Below, in pieces: positions 7,535 through 15,240 of a stretch of 16,988 bases of DNA; the first letter of the stretch is position 1, and every line of letters begins with the position of its first letter. The translations under genes were made by a program, and so were the position numbers. The DNA comes from Victivallaceae bacterium (GTDB taxonomy: Bacteria > Verrucomicrobiota > Lentisphaeria > Victivallales > Victivallaceae), in the NCBI GenBank assembly GCA_028698975.1, contig JAQVVK010000024.1, positions 1 through 16,988 on the forward strand, read 5' to 3'. The notes below the pieces were generated by a model. It was given only the letters and a program-made list of their open reading frames with translations, was not told the DNA's origin and ran no database searches.

Positions 7535-7563
7535 TTGTAAAACATAGATAATTATGCTATAGT
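7535..7563 (+). promoter_or_regulatory. Proximal promoter candidate for the symporter gene
   Basis: TTGTAA at 7535-7540 and TATAGT at 7558-7563 have an ideal 17-bp spacer. The start would be near 7570, giving a leader of about 60 nt that includes a small dyad (CGTGG at 7589-7593, CCACG at 7600-7604) and GAGG at 7617-7620 ahead of the ATG. Its -10 sequence is the same as in the glgB promoter. Confidence 0.5.
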
Positions 7564-7630
7564 AACCAAAATAATTTAACGCATTGAACGTGGTTTTGAC
7601 CACGGCAGTAAAGACAGAGGATTGTTGTAA

Positions 7631-9916
7631 ATGCATTGGATTGATTGGCTTATTGTTGTTGTGCCGTTTCTGGTTGTCCTCGGATTGGCTGTTTATGCAA
7701 GGCGTTATGCCCGCGGCGTCGCGGACTTTCTGGCGGCGGGGCGTGTCGCCGGGCGTTATGTCATTTCGGTGGGCGATCTTACTGCCGCATTGTCGGTGAT
7801 AACGCTGGTCGCCGGTGCCGAGCAGAGCTATCAAGTGGGTTTCGGCGTCGGCTTCTGGAACAATATTATGGCCCCGATCGGTATTGTGCTGGCTTTGACC
7901 GGTTACTGCACCTACCGCTGGCGGGAGACCCGCTGCCTATCCAAGGGGCAGTTCATAGAAATACGCTACGGCAGCAAGTCGTTCCGGGTGGTTACCGCCG
8001 CGGTAAGCACCATTTCGGAAATGGTCACCAACGCGATCGGACCGGCGGTGGCCGCCAATTTTTTCATCTATTATCTCGGTTTGCCGCACCGGATCATGAT
8101 CTTCGGGATCGGGCTGCCCTGCTACGCGATCATCGTGACATTGTGTCTTGTCTGCGCGCTGCTCATCATCTGGCCGGCGGGGCGTATTTCGCTGCTGGTT
8201 ACCGACTGTTTTCAGGGGTTGCTGACCTACCCGATCTTCGTTATCATCGTGGGATTCATCATCTTGAATTTCTCGTGGGACGTCGATATTTCTCCGATTC
8301 TGAACAGCCGTGCGCCGGAGCAGAGCTTCATAAATCCTTATGATGTCGCCCAATTGCGCGACTTCAACATTTTCGCTTTGATCGTGTCGGTGTTCAGCGG
8401 GGTCATGAACCGCGCCAGCTGGATCGGCAACGACACCACCAACTCCGGGCGTACTCCGCATGAGCAGAAGATGGCCGGCATCCTCGGCTCATGGCGCAAC
8501 GGTTTCGCCTACATCATGATTTCGCTTATCGGCATCATCGTTATCGTGTTTATGAACAGCGGAAACTTCTCCTCAAAGGGTGAAAGCAACCGCTTCAACG
8601 TGACCAATAACCAGATACGCAATACCCTGTCGCACAAGGTGCTTGATGAAGTGCTTGAAAACAACGACGCCATGCGTAAAAGGTTGAATGATAAGATCAA
8701 CGCGGTGCCTGATGTGCATTACCGTCCGGGCGTGGACGAGCCGCTCTCGGCGACCAACAAGCTGGAAAATCCCTATTTTGAAACGGTTCGGCAGGAGTTG
8801 GGCGATTCGCCGGAGGGGCGTTATCAGTATCAGAAATTCCGTACGCTGTATCAGCAGATGCTTATGCCGGAGGTGCTTCGCAGCATCTTCCCGGTCGGCC
8901 TGCTCGGGCTTTTCTGTTTGCTGATGGTGATGTTGCTTATTTCGACCGACGACAGCCGCATTTTCAATGCCGCCGGGTGTCTGGTGCAAGACGTGTTTCT
9001 GCCGTTTTTACACCACCGGATTTCGCCGAAGGCGCATTTGCTGCTGCTGCGGCTGACTTCGCTCGGGGTGACACTGCTGTTCTTTGTGATCGCTTTGTTC
9101 TTCTCGCAGATGGACTACATCAATATGTTTACGACCATCATGTGCGCGTTGTGGCTGGGCGGAGCGGGGCCGATCATGGTGTTCGGGCTTTATTCGCGCT
9201 TCGGCAACCTCACCGGCGCGTGGTGCGCGATCATCTTCGGGTCGGGCACGTCGCTGCTCGGATTGATCTTCCAGCGCAACTGGGCGTTGTCGATCTATCC
9301 ATGGCTGGAGAGTAACTCGCTGGTGGCTCCGTGCGACGGCGCGCTGCGTATGCTTTGCGCACCTTTCGAGCCGTGGATACACTGGGAGATGAACCCGGTG
9401 AAATTCCCGATCAACAGTTATGAAATATTCATGATCTCAATGATTTTGGCGATAAGCACATATATCATCGGATCTTATCTGACCTACAAGCCTTTTGATT
9501 TGGATAAACTGCTGCATCGCGGCAAATACAGCGATGGTCACGAGACGAAGCCGGAGCCGTGGACGCCGTCAACCATACTGCGCAAACTGGTCTCCATCAC
9601 CCCGGAATACACGCTTGGCGACAAAATAATCGCGTGGAGCGTATTCTTTTATTCGTTTGTCTATGCGTTCTGCCTGGCATTCGGGGCGGTGGCGATCTGC
9701 AACATATTCTACCCGTGGCCGCGTGAATGGTGGGACACTTACTTCTACACCGTTTCGCTGGTGGTGCCGGGCATTGTCGGGTGCATATCGACGGTGTGGT
9801 TCCTGATCGGCGGCATTGTGGATATGCGGCGGCTTTTCCGCGATCTGGCTTTGCGTCAGGAGGACAAGACCGATAACGGTCAGGTCGATGTGACCGACGC
9901 CGGCGTCAATCAGTAG
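7631..9916 (+). CDS. Sodium:solute symporter (SSS family), long form
   Basis: The product is an inner-membrane carrier that would bring in a small solute with sodium. It has 761 residues, well above the usual 500-600 of the family. The N-terminus begins in a membrane segment, followed by DFLAAGRVAGRYVISVGDLTA, the region that normally forms the first broken helix, and WRETRCLSKGQFIEIRYG, a typical SSS segment. About 13 or more hydrophobic helices follow. Residues about 310-405 form a polar insert between membrane segments. Another extra hydrophobic and polar section makes up the C-terminus (after about residue 600). An in-frame TAA directly precedes the ATG, so the start cannot be further upstream; GAGG lies 10 nt away. 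It is divergent from panB. The substrate is unknown; long SSS carriers of this kind are common beside sugar-degradation genes in PVC bacteria. Confidence 0.88.
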   Translation: MHWIDWLIVVVPFLVVLGLAVYARRYARGVADFLAAGRVAGRYVISVGDLTAALSVITLVAGAEQSYQVGFGVGFWNNIMAPIGIVLALTGYCTYRWRETRCLSKGQFIEIRYGSKSFRVVTAAVSTISEMVTNAIGPAVAANFFIYYLGLPHRIMIFGIGLPCYAIIVTLCLVCALLIIWPAGRISLLVTDCFQGLLTYPIFVIIVGFIILNFSWDVDISPILNSRAPEQSFINPYDVAQLRDFNIFALIVSVFSGVMNRASWIGNDTTNSGRTPHEQKMAGILGSWRNGFAYIMISLIGIIVIVFMNSGNFSSKGESNRFNVTNNQIRNTLSHKVLDEVLENNDAMRKRLNDKINAVPDVHYRPGVDEPLSATNKLENPYFETVRQELGDSPEGRYQYQKFRTLYQQMLMPEVLRSIFPVGLLGLFCLLMVMLLISTDDSRIFNAAGCLVQDVFLPFLHHRISPKAHLLLLRLTSLGVTLLFFVIALFFSQMDYINMFTTIMCALWLGGAGPIMVFGLYSRFGNLTGAWCAIIFGSGTSLLGLIFQRNWALSIYPWLESNSLVAPCDGALRMLCAPFEPWIHWEMNPVKFPINSYEIFMISMILAISTYIIGSYLTYKPFDLDKLLHRGKYSDGHETKPEPWTPSTILRKLVSITPEYTLGDKIIAWSVFFYSFVYAFCLAFGAVAICNIFYPWPREWWDTYFYTVSLVVPGIVGCISTVWFLIGGIVDMRRLFRDLALRQEDKTDNGQVDVTDAGVNQ

Positions 9917-9927
9917 GCGGCGTCGCC

Positions 9928-10380
9928 ATGCCGCGAAAAGAACTCTCGGCGACCGAGCGCGCCATGCGTTATCTGGCGCAGCGCGCTCACTCGGAGCAGG
10001 AGTTGCGCGGCAAGCTGCGGCGGGCGGGTTATGCGGACGAGGCGGTCGAAGAGGCGATCAATGCGTGTCTCCGGCATGGATACATCAATGATGAGCTTAT
10101 GGCGGAAGACGGCGTCGGGCTGCTGGCCGGGCGCGGCCTCGGAAGCAGGCTCATCAAGCTGAAACTCCGGCAGCGCGGGTTATCCGCCGAAAACATCGAG
10201 TCGGCTTTTGCCGTCAGTCCGGTAGACGAGCAAGAGGCGGCGCGGCAGGCGTTTGATTACAAGTTGCGTTTGCTCAGCCGCGAGAGTGATCCGCGCAAAA
10301 AGCGGGAGAAGCTCTATCGTTTTATGATCTCCCGCGGCTTCCCGCCGGAAATTATCCGGGGTTTTTTCTCGGAAATCTGA
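9928..10380 (+). CDS. recX: Regulatory protein RecX
   Basis: The 150-residue protein consists of helical repeats typical of RecX, which binds RecA filaments and limits recombinase activity. Key segments are ALRYLAQRAHSEQELRGKL-like text at the start (residues about 11-33, seen as MRYLAQRAHSEQELRGKL), LRHGYINDELMAED and IKLKLRQRGLSAENIESAF, the repeated arginine-rich motif of the family. A late FMISRGFPPEIIRGF matches the third helical module. It starts 11 nt after the symporter stop, with GGCGG as a modest ribosome site, so it is probably in the same transcript. recA, the common neighbour of recX, is not in the window. Confidence 0.9.
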   Translation: MPRKELSATERAMRYLAQRAHSEQELRGKLRRAGYADEAVEEAINACLRHGYINDELMAEDGVGLLAGRGLGSRLIKLKLRQRGLSAENIESAFAVSPVDEQEAARQAFDYKLRLLSRESDPRKKREKLYRFMISRGFPPEIIRGFFSEI

Positions 10381-10438
10381 TCGCCGGGTGGATAATTTCC
10401 GCATGCGGTGATATCTTATCGCAAAGTAATTGGAAATT

Positions 10439-10454
10439 CTCTTTAAGCAAAGAG
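10439..10454 (+). repeat. Short hairpin ahead of rdgB ribosome site
   Basis: CTCTTT at 10439-10444 and AAAGAG at 10449-10454 form a perfect 6-bp stem with a 4-nt loop, 9 nt before the GGAG of rdgB. In the same 93-bp gap CCGCATGCGG at 10399-10408 is a perfect palindrome. Neither is followed by a T-run, and no convincing promoter was seen. Confidence 0.35.
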
Positions 10455-10473
10455 CAAAACAACGGAGAGCATC

Positions 10474-11073
10474 ATGGCTTATATTGTTGTCGCCACCGGC
10501 AATGCGCACAAGGTGGATGAATACCGCAAACTGCTCGACGGTCAGAATGTCGAGTTGAAATCATTGCTTGATTATCCGGCTTGGCCCGGAGTTGAGGAAA
10601 ACGGCAAATCTTTCCGGGAAAATGCGTCGATCAAGGCGTTGGCCGCCTGTAAATATTGCGATGTGCCGGCGTTTGCCGACGACTCCGGTTTGGAGGTCGA
10701 GGCGTTGGACGGGCGGCCGGGGATTTTTTCGTCGCGCTATGCCGATACCGACGCGGAGCGGATAGCCAGGTTGCTGGGCGAACTTCAAGGCAGGGAGAAC
10801 CGGCGCGCCCGGTTTGTCTGCGCCATTGCCATAGCCGTCAACGGCGAAGTGATCGAAACATTTGAGGGCGAAGTCAAAGGTGTGATCGTCGATGCTCCGC
10901 GCGGCAAGGACGGTTTTGGTTACGACCCGGTGTTTATGCCCGACGGATACGATCAGACTTTCGGCGAATTGCCGCAGGAGGTCAAAAACAAGATAAGCCA
11001 CCGGGCCGAGGCATTTCGCAAGGCGATGGAATTCGTCGAAAACGAGATGGCGGTGCTTGACGACGATTTTTGA
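10474..11073 (+). CDS. rdgB: XTP/dITP diphosphatase (non-canonical purine NTP pyrophosphatase)
   Basis: The enzyme hydrolyses ITP, dITP and XTP to monophosphates and keeps deaminated purines out of DNA and RNA. The 199-residue length is standard. The family signatures are present in order: VVATGNAHKVDEYRKLL (N10, K13 region), SFRENA (46-51), FADDSGLEVEALDGRPGIFSSRYA with D69 and D70, GKDGFGYDPVF, and a late KISHRAEAF, which replaces the usual SHRxxA with SHRAEA. A good ribosome site, GGAG at 10464-10467, lies 6 nt from the ATG. It follows recX by 93 bp on the same strand. Sanitation of purine nucleotides fits loosely with purM further downstream, but a 223-bp gap with its own promoter separates them. 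Confidence 0.96.
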   Translation: MAYIVVATGNAHKVDEYRKLLDGQNVELKSLLDYPAWPGVEENGKSFRENASIKALAACKYCDVPAFADDSGLEVEALDGRPGIFSSRYADTDAERIARLLGELQGRENRRARFVCAIAIAVNGEVIETFEGEVKGVIVDAPRGKDGFGYDPVFMPDGYDQTFGELPQEVKNKISHRAEAFRKAMEFVENEMAVLDDDF

Positions 11074-11206
11074 TCAGCCGTCGCGCCCGCTGGAAAATCA
11101 AAAGGTTCTCCGATCCCGCCGTACTCGTTAAGAACTTCCGAAAACAGGAATGGCGCAACCGACTATTTAGATCGTCGATTCCCGCCGCAAAAAATTGATT
11201 TTCTAC

Positions 11207-11235
11207 TTGTATTGAACATGTTTTGCATGTATATT
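11207..11235 (+). promoter_or_regulatory. Promoter with dyad symmetry upstream of purM
   Basis: TTGTAT at 11207-11212 and TATATT at 11230-11235 are 17 bp apart; a start near 11243 gives a leader of about 54 nt. The spacer holds a perfect dyad, ACATG-N5-CATGT (11216-11230), and a second, TTGCA-N7-TGCAA (11223-11239), overlaps the -10. These are placed where a repressor would act. They do not match the E. coli PurR operator. Confidence 0.5.
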
Positions 11236-11296
11236 GCAATATAGGCAACCGGTAGTGAAATGCTATATTAACCATATTTTTCTGGAGGGGCAGTCC

Positions 11297-12340
11297 ATGA
11301 GTCCGAAAGTTAAGAGCGACCTTTACAAAGCCGCCGGGGTGGATATTGATTTGGCCACGGAGCTTCTGGGGCAGGTAAAACGCAAATTCGCCGCTACGCG
11401 CCGCCCTGAAATGCTGGCTCCGGTCGGCGGTTTCGGCGGACTGTTTCAGATCGATCTTTCGCGCTATCGCGAGCCGGTGATGGTTTCGAGTATCGACGGG
11501 GTCGGCACCAAACTTATGATCGCCATGATGATGGAAAAGTTCGACACGGTCGGTCACGACATCGTAAACCATTGCATCAATGATATTTCCGTGCAGGGAG
11601 CCGAGCCGGTGTATTTCATGGACTACATCGGGATAGGCAAACTTCGCAGCCCGCTGTATGACGAGGTGCTTTCCGGTATCGCCGACGCCTGCAAGGCGGC
11701 CAACTGCGCCGTGCTCGGAGGCGAGACCGCCGAGATGCCCGGTATGTACGGCAACGATTTCGATCTGGTCGGCGTCATCACCGGCATAGTCGAAAAATCC
11801 GAACTCATCACCGGAGAGAAGATCCGCCCCGGATACGCCGCGGTCGGTTTTGGCTCCAATGGCTTGCATACCAACGGCTTCAGTCTTGCCCGCAAGATTT
11901 TGTTCTCTCAGTGCGGCTACAACGTGCACACCTATCTTGACGAACTCGGTGAAACCGTGGGCGAGGCGTTGCTCAAGCCTCACACCTGTTATTACCCGGC
12001 TATCCGCGAGGCGCAAAAGGCGAAACTCTCCCTCGACGGTATCGCCCACATCACCGGCGGCGGTCTCTATGACAACGTGCCGCGTATTCTGCCCGACAAC
12101 GTCACGGCGGTTTTCGACTCGTCGGTGCTGCCGGTGCCGCCGATCTTCAAGGTGCTGGTCGAAAAAGGACACGTCGACCCGGTCGAGGCCTACCGCGTAT
12201 TCAATATGGGGGTCGGCATGGTGTGGTTTGTGCCGGCCGATCAGGCTGATAAGGCGGTCGCCATCGGCCGTGGGCAGGGATTCACCGCCGCCGTCATCGG
12301 CGAGGTGGTGCCCGGTCACGGCGACGTGCGTATCCGATAA
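11297..12340 (+). CDS. purM: Phosphoribosylformylglycinamidine cyclo-ligase (AIR synthetase)
   Basis: The enzyme closes the imidazole ring, turning FGAM into AIR with ATP in de novo purine synthesis (cytoplasmic). The 347 residues match E. coli PurM (345). Motifs include YKAAGVDID near the start, TRRPEMLAPVGGFGG, SIDGVGTKLMIA, INDISVQGAEPVYFMDY, GGETAEMPGMYG, the mid-domain SNGLHTNGFSLARKIL and the late HITGGGLYDNVPRILP. The start at 11297 is supported by GGAGGGG 6 nt upstream; an open frame reaches back to 11234 without a ribosome site or family similarity. It is the first gene of a tight cluster whose other members are not purine genes. Confidence 0.97.
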   Translation: MSPKVKSDLYKAAGVDIDLATELLGQVKRKFAATRRPEMLAPVGGFGGLFQIDLSRYREPVMVSSIDGVGTKLMIAMMMEKFDTVGHDIVNHCINDISVQGAEPVYFMDYIGIGKLRSPLYDEVLSGIADACKAANCAVLGGETAEMPGMYGNDFDLVGVITGIVEKSELITGEKIRPGYAAVGFGSNGLHTNGFSLARKILFSQCGYNVHTYLDELGETVGEALLKPHTCYYPAIREAQKAKLSLDGIAHITGGGLYDNVPRILPDNVTAVFDSSVLPVPPIFKVLVEKGHVDPVEAYRVFNMGVGMVWFVPADQADKAVAIGRGQGFTAAVIGEVVPGHGDVRIR

Positions 12341-12373
12341 TTCCCTGAAACAACCAATACTTTGGGGGCAGGC

Positions 12374-14248
12374 ATGTCGCTTCTGAACGGCTGGATGGGC
12401 GGCGCACTCAAGGGGCGGGTCGAGAATTCGATCCGCCGGGCGGTGGCCGGTTCGGCCGCCCTTTTTTCCGCCGCGTCGTCGCGGGACGAGGCCGAACGGC
12501 GTAAAATGCTGCTTTCGCTGGTCAAAACCGTACTCGAAGCAGGAGGCGGCAGGTTTACCGCCGCCAACGCCGATTCGTTGCGCCGCGTGCTGGCCGAGCG
12601 TCACTCGCCCGGCGAAGTCGATCGCATGATTGCCGAGCTTGACCGCTGCGGTCACGCTACCGCTCCGGAAGCGGCCGCGGTGTTCGGCGCGGCCACCCAT
12701 GAAGAGAAACTCATCCTGCTTGAATCGCTGGTCGAGTTGTCGGCCGGCGCGGCCTCGCCGCAAAAGGCGCGCGAATTTGTTTCCGAGCTGGCCACTGGTC
12801 TGGGCGTCGAAGCCGCCGAGCTGGATCCTCTTTTCGACAAGGCCGAGGCCGAATTCAACCGCCGTGCGCGGATATGGCGATCCGGGGCGGGGGTGCTGGC
12901 GGCGGTGATCGTGATCGCGGTATTCATTCTTACCGCCACTTTGCTCCGTTCGGTCATTTTCGGCCTGATCGGTGCTTATCTGATGCTGCCGGTCGAGAAA
13001 TATTTTGAACGCCGTCTCGCCGCCCGTCGCGGTTTTGGCTTCTGGCTGGTTTCGCTGCTCGACGTTTTGCTTTCGCCGCTGCGGAAAATGGCCGCCGCCA
13101 TACGCCGCGGCACCGGCAACGCGAAAAAACTTTCACCGGAAGACGAAGAAACCGCCGCCCGGCGTCGCGTCATAAACCGTTCGGTCTGGCTGACCTGCGC
13201 GGTGCTCGTTGTTTTGGTTTCGGCTGTCGGCATGGTGTTGTCCGGGGTGACCACCCATTATGTGCGAACTTTCGGCAAATCGGTGCGCGACTGGAGCGAC
13301 CGGCAGAATATCGTCGCCGCCGGAAAACAGAACCCTGCCGAAAATGCCGCTCCGGTCGGCAACATCGCACTGTCCGGCAGCGAAAAACTGCTGTTTGCCG
13401 GACGCGATTACCTCGAAAACCTCAAGAAAAGGTTTGAATCCATACCGGTGGTGAGATTTGCCCTTGAGCAGATAGAGCGGGTGCTCAATGACGACAAGGC
13501 CAAACAAGAGCTGGCCGGAGCCATATTGAAGCGCACCGGAGGTATATTTTCGTTTACCGCAGGCGTCGTCGGCTCGGTCGCGGCGGTGCTGGCCGATCTG
13601 CTGCTGACCATCTTCTTCTTCCTTTTGTTTCTTACCAAACTTGCGGAATTCCGGCGCGACGACGACCCCAACTCCGACGGCAGCGAATACATCGTGCGTA
13701 CCGTCTTCAACGGCAGCTGGCTGCCGGGAGCCGGCGACGACGCGTTGGAGGAGGCGCGCTGGATCATCTCCGGCGTGATCGCCCGTCTGCGGGTCTGGGT
13801 GCGGGGATATCTCACGTTGATGCTGGTTGACGCCACGGTTTACACCACGGTGTTTTTCTTCCTGAAGGTTCCCTATTTCCCGCTGCTCGGCATGCTGGCC
13901 GGCTGCGGCATACTGCTGCCGTATATCGGGCCGGTGCTTTCGGCTTCGCTGACCTTGCTGGTCACGCTGGCGGTGGGCGGCGACGCGGCCACCGGAGCGC
14001 AGATCGCCGGAATCGTATTGGCTTATCTTGTCTACAACGGCGTGATCGAGCAATTCATCCTTTATCCGGCGGTAATCGGCGAGTCGCTGGGGCTGACCAC
14101 CCTTGAAACCATTATCGTGGTGCTGCTGGGAGCGGTTTTCGCCGGCATACCCGGCATGATACTTTCAATACCGGCGGCCTCGGTGATAAAATATCTGGTG
14201 CCGCAGATCTACCGCTGTTGGGATGGCCGCCGGGGAGCTGATTCATGA
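12374..14248 (+). CDS. AI-2E/PerM-family membrane protein with N-terminal TerB-like helical region
   Basis: The 624-residue product has two parts. Residues about 1-160 are soluble and helical, with two similar blocks beginning KMLLSLVKTVLEAGGGRF and EEKLILLESLVELSAGAA; each is followed by a charged helix. This resembles the TerB/DjlA-type metal-binding helical bundle, though the typical acidic motif is poor. The rest is an AI-2E/PerM (DUF20) transporter-like domain: hydrophobic segments from about residue 165, a soluble loop in the middle, then hallmark ILLPYIGPVLSASLTLL, LYPAVIGESLGLTTLE and GAVFAGIPGMILSIPAA. Family members export small molecules or ions; the AI-2 assignment should not be taken literally. 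The ATG at 12374 has GGGGG upstream; a TTG at 12362 is possible. It starts 33 nt after purM and overlaps the next gene by ATGA. Confidence 0.82.
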   Translation: MSLLNGWMGGALKGRVENSIRRAVAGSAALFSAASSRDEAERRKMLLSLVKTVLEAGGGRFTAANADSLRRVLAERHSPGEVDRMIAELDRCGHATAPEAAAVFGAATHEEKLILLESLVELSAGAASPQKAREFVSELATGLGVEAAELDPLFDKAEAEFNRRARIWRSGAGVLAAVIVIAVFILTATLLRSVIFGLIGAYLMLPVEKYFERRLAARRGFGFWLVSLLDVLLSPLRKMAAAIRRGTGNAKKLSPEDEETAARRRVINRSVWLTCAVLVVLVSAVGMVLSGVTTHYVRTFGKSVRDWSDRQNIVAAGKQNPAENAAPVGNIALSGSEKLLFAGRDYLENLKKRFESIPVVRFALEQIERVLNDDKAKQELAGAILKRTGGIFSFTAGVVGSVAAVLADLLLTIFFFLLFLTKLAEFRRDDDPNSDGSEYIVRTVFNGSWLPGAGDDALEEARWIISGVIARLRVWVRGYLTLMLVDATVYTTVFFFLKVPYFPLLGMLAGCGILLPYIGPVLSASLTLLVTLAVGGDAATGAQIAGIVLAYLVYNGVIEQFILYPAVIGESLGLTTLETIIVVLLGAVFAGIPGMILSIPAASVIKYLVPQIYRCWDGRRGADS

Positions 14249-15240
14249 AGAAAGTTCTGGTTGTGTCGCTCACGGCGGTCTGGGCCGCGCTGCTTTTTGC
14301 CGTCGGGATGTGGAGTGTCGGCGCGGTCGCGTTCTCTTTTGGATTTCCGGTGGCGGCGGTCGTCTTTTACGCCGTCTTTCTTTTGACCTGCTGGTGCATC
14401 GGCTTCAAACGGCGTCTCGCCTGGTTTTTGTGCGCGGTACCCGTGGTTCTGGCCGTGGCCGGTTTCGCGGCGATTACCCCCGGGCTGGTCTTTCGCGACG
14501 CGGTGTGGCAAAGCTCGTGGGGCCGGTTGCCGCACGTCCGTTTCGAGGGCGAAAATAAAGTGCGTATAGCCAATATCCGCAACTTCAACTATCGCTCGGA
14601 AACCGATTTCGACGTGCGTTATGCTGAAGAAGTTTATCCGCTGGACCAAGTTGCTTCGATCGACGTCGCGCTTTCGCATTGGGACGGGCTGGATAAAGTG
14701 GCTCACACCATGATAAGTTTCAATTTTACCGATGGCCGTCATCTTGCGCTTTCGATGGAAACCCGGTTGCCCGAGGGTGAATCGCAGGACTTCCTGCGCG
14801 GGTTGTATAAGCGTTATGAGATCATCGATGTGATGGCTTTTGAGACCGATCTCTACAAACTGCGTACCGATTACCGGGGCGAGGATCTTTATTTGTACCG
14901 CACCAACGCCACCCCCGAACAGGCGGCAATGCTGTTTGCCGCCGTTTTGCACGGGGCGCGTCGTCTGGAAAAACAACCGGCGTTTTACAACAGCATAACC
15001 ACCAACTGCACGACCTCGCTCGCTCCGGCTTTGAGGTTGATAGACGCGGCCTACAAGGACGACATCCGCGAATTGCTCAACGGTTACAGCGACGAGCTGT
15101 TATTTGAACTCGGCTACCTCAAACACCGCGAGGGAGAGAGTTTTGCCGAGTTGAAACAACGCCGCCGGGTGTCGCAGTATCTTCAGGATGGCGACCGCAG
15201 CGACAAACATTATTCCGAAACCATACGGACGAACTTATGA
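14245..15240 (+). CDS. DUF4105 (Lnb N-terminal-like) membrane protein
   Basis: This 331-residue protein starts with three hydrophobic segments (about residues 3-28, 33-52 and 57-78), which place the remainder outside the cytoplasmic membrane. The soluble part matches the DUF4105 family: an early RIANIRNFNYRS block, VAHTMISFNF, AFETDLYKLRTDYRGEDLY, and NSITTNCTTSL with a conserved cysteine, C255. The family includes the N-terminal domain of Lnb, an acyltransferase that remodels lipoproteins in Firmicutes, where a cysteine is thought to carry the acyl chain. Whether this protein has the same activity is not known. GGGGAG at 14232-14237 supports the ATG. It overlaps the transporter upstream and proB downstream by 4 nt each, so translation is probably coupled through all three. 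Confidence 0.8.
   Translation: MKKVLVVSLTAVWAALLFAVGMWSVGAVAFSFGFPVAAVVFYAVFLLTCWCIGFKRRLAWFLCAVPVVLAVAGFAAITPGLVFRDAVWQSSWGRLPHVRFEGENKVRIANIRNFNYRSETDFDVRYAEEVYPLDQVASIDVALSHWDGLDKVAHTMISFNFTDGRHLALSMETRLPEGESQDFLRGLYKRYEIIDVMAFETDLYKLRTDYRGEDLYLYRTNATPEQAAMLFAAVLHGARRLEKQPAFYNSITTNCTTSLAPALRLIDAAYKDDIRELLNGYSDELLFELGYLKHREGESFAELKQRRRVSQYLQDGDRSDKHYSETIRTNL

Noticed and set aside
11104..11135. tRNA T-arm-like text (GGTTCTCCGATCC) after rdgB
   Set aside because: The loop has extra bases and no acceptor, D-arm or anticodon stem can be drawn around it on either strand.
11093..11203. 9-bp inverted repeat GAAAATCAA / TTGATTTTC about 93 bp apart
   Set aside because: A pair of this length is not unlikely by chance in a gap of this size, and nothing between the arms suggests a mobile unit.
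10982..12763. 593-codon open frame on the minus strand across rdgB, purM and the transporter gene
   Set aside because: It runs antisense to well-supported genes, crosses an AT-rich promoter gap and gives a His/Arg/Gly-rich product without a recognisable family. It is a shadow of GC-rich codon use.
13133..14053. 306-codon minus-strand frame inside the AI-2E-type gene
   Set aside because: The product is rich in Gln, His and Arg, typical of antisense reading through hydrophobic coding DNA.
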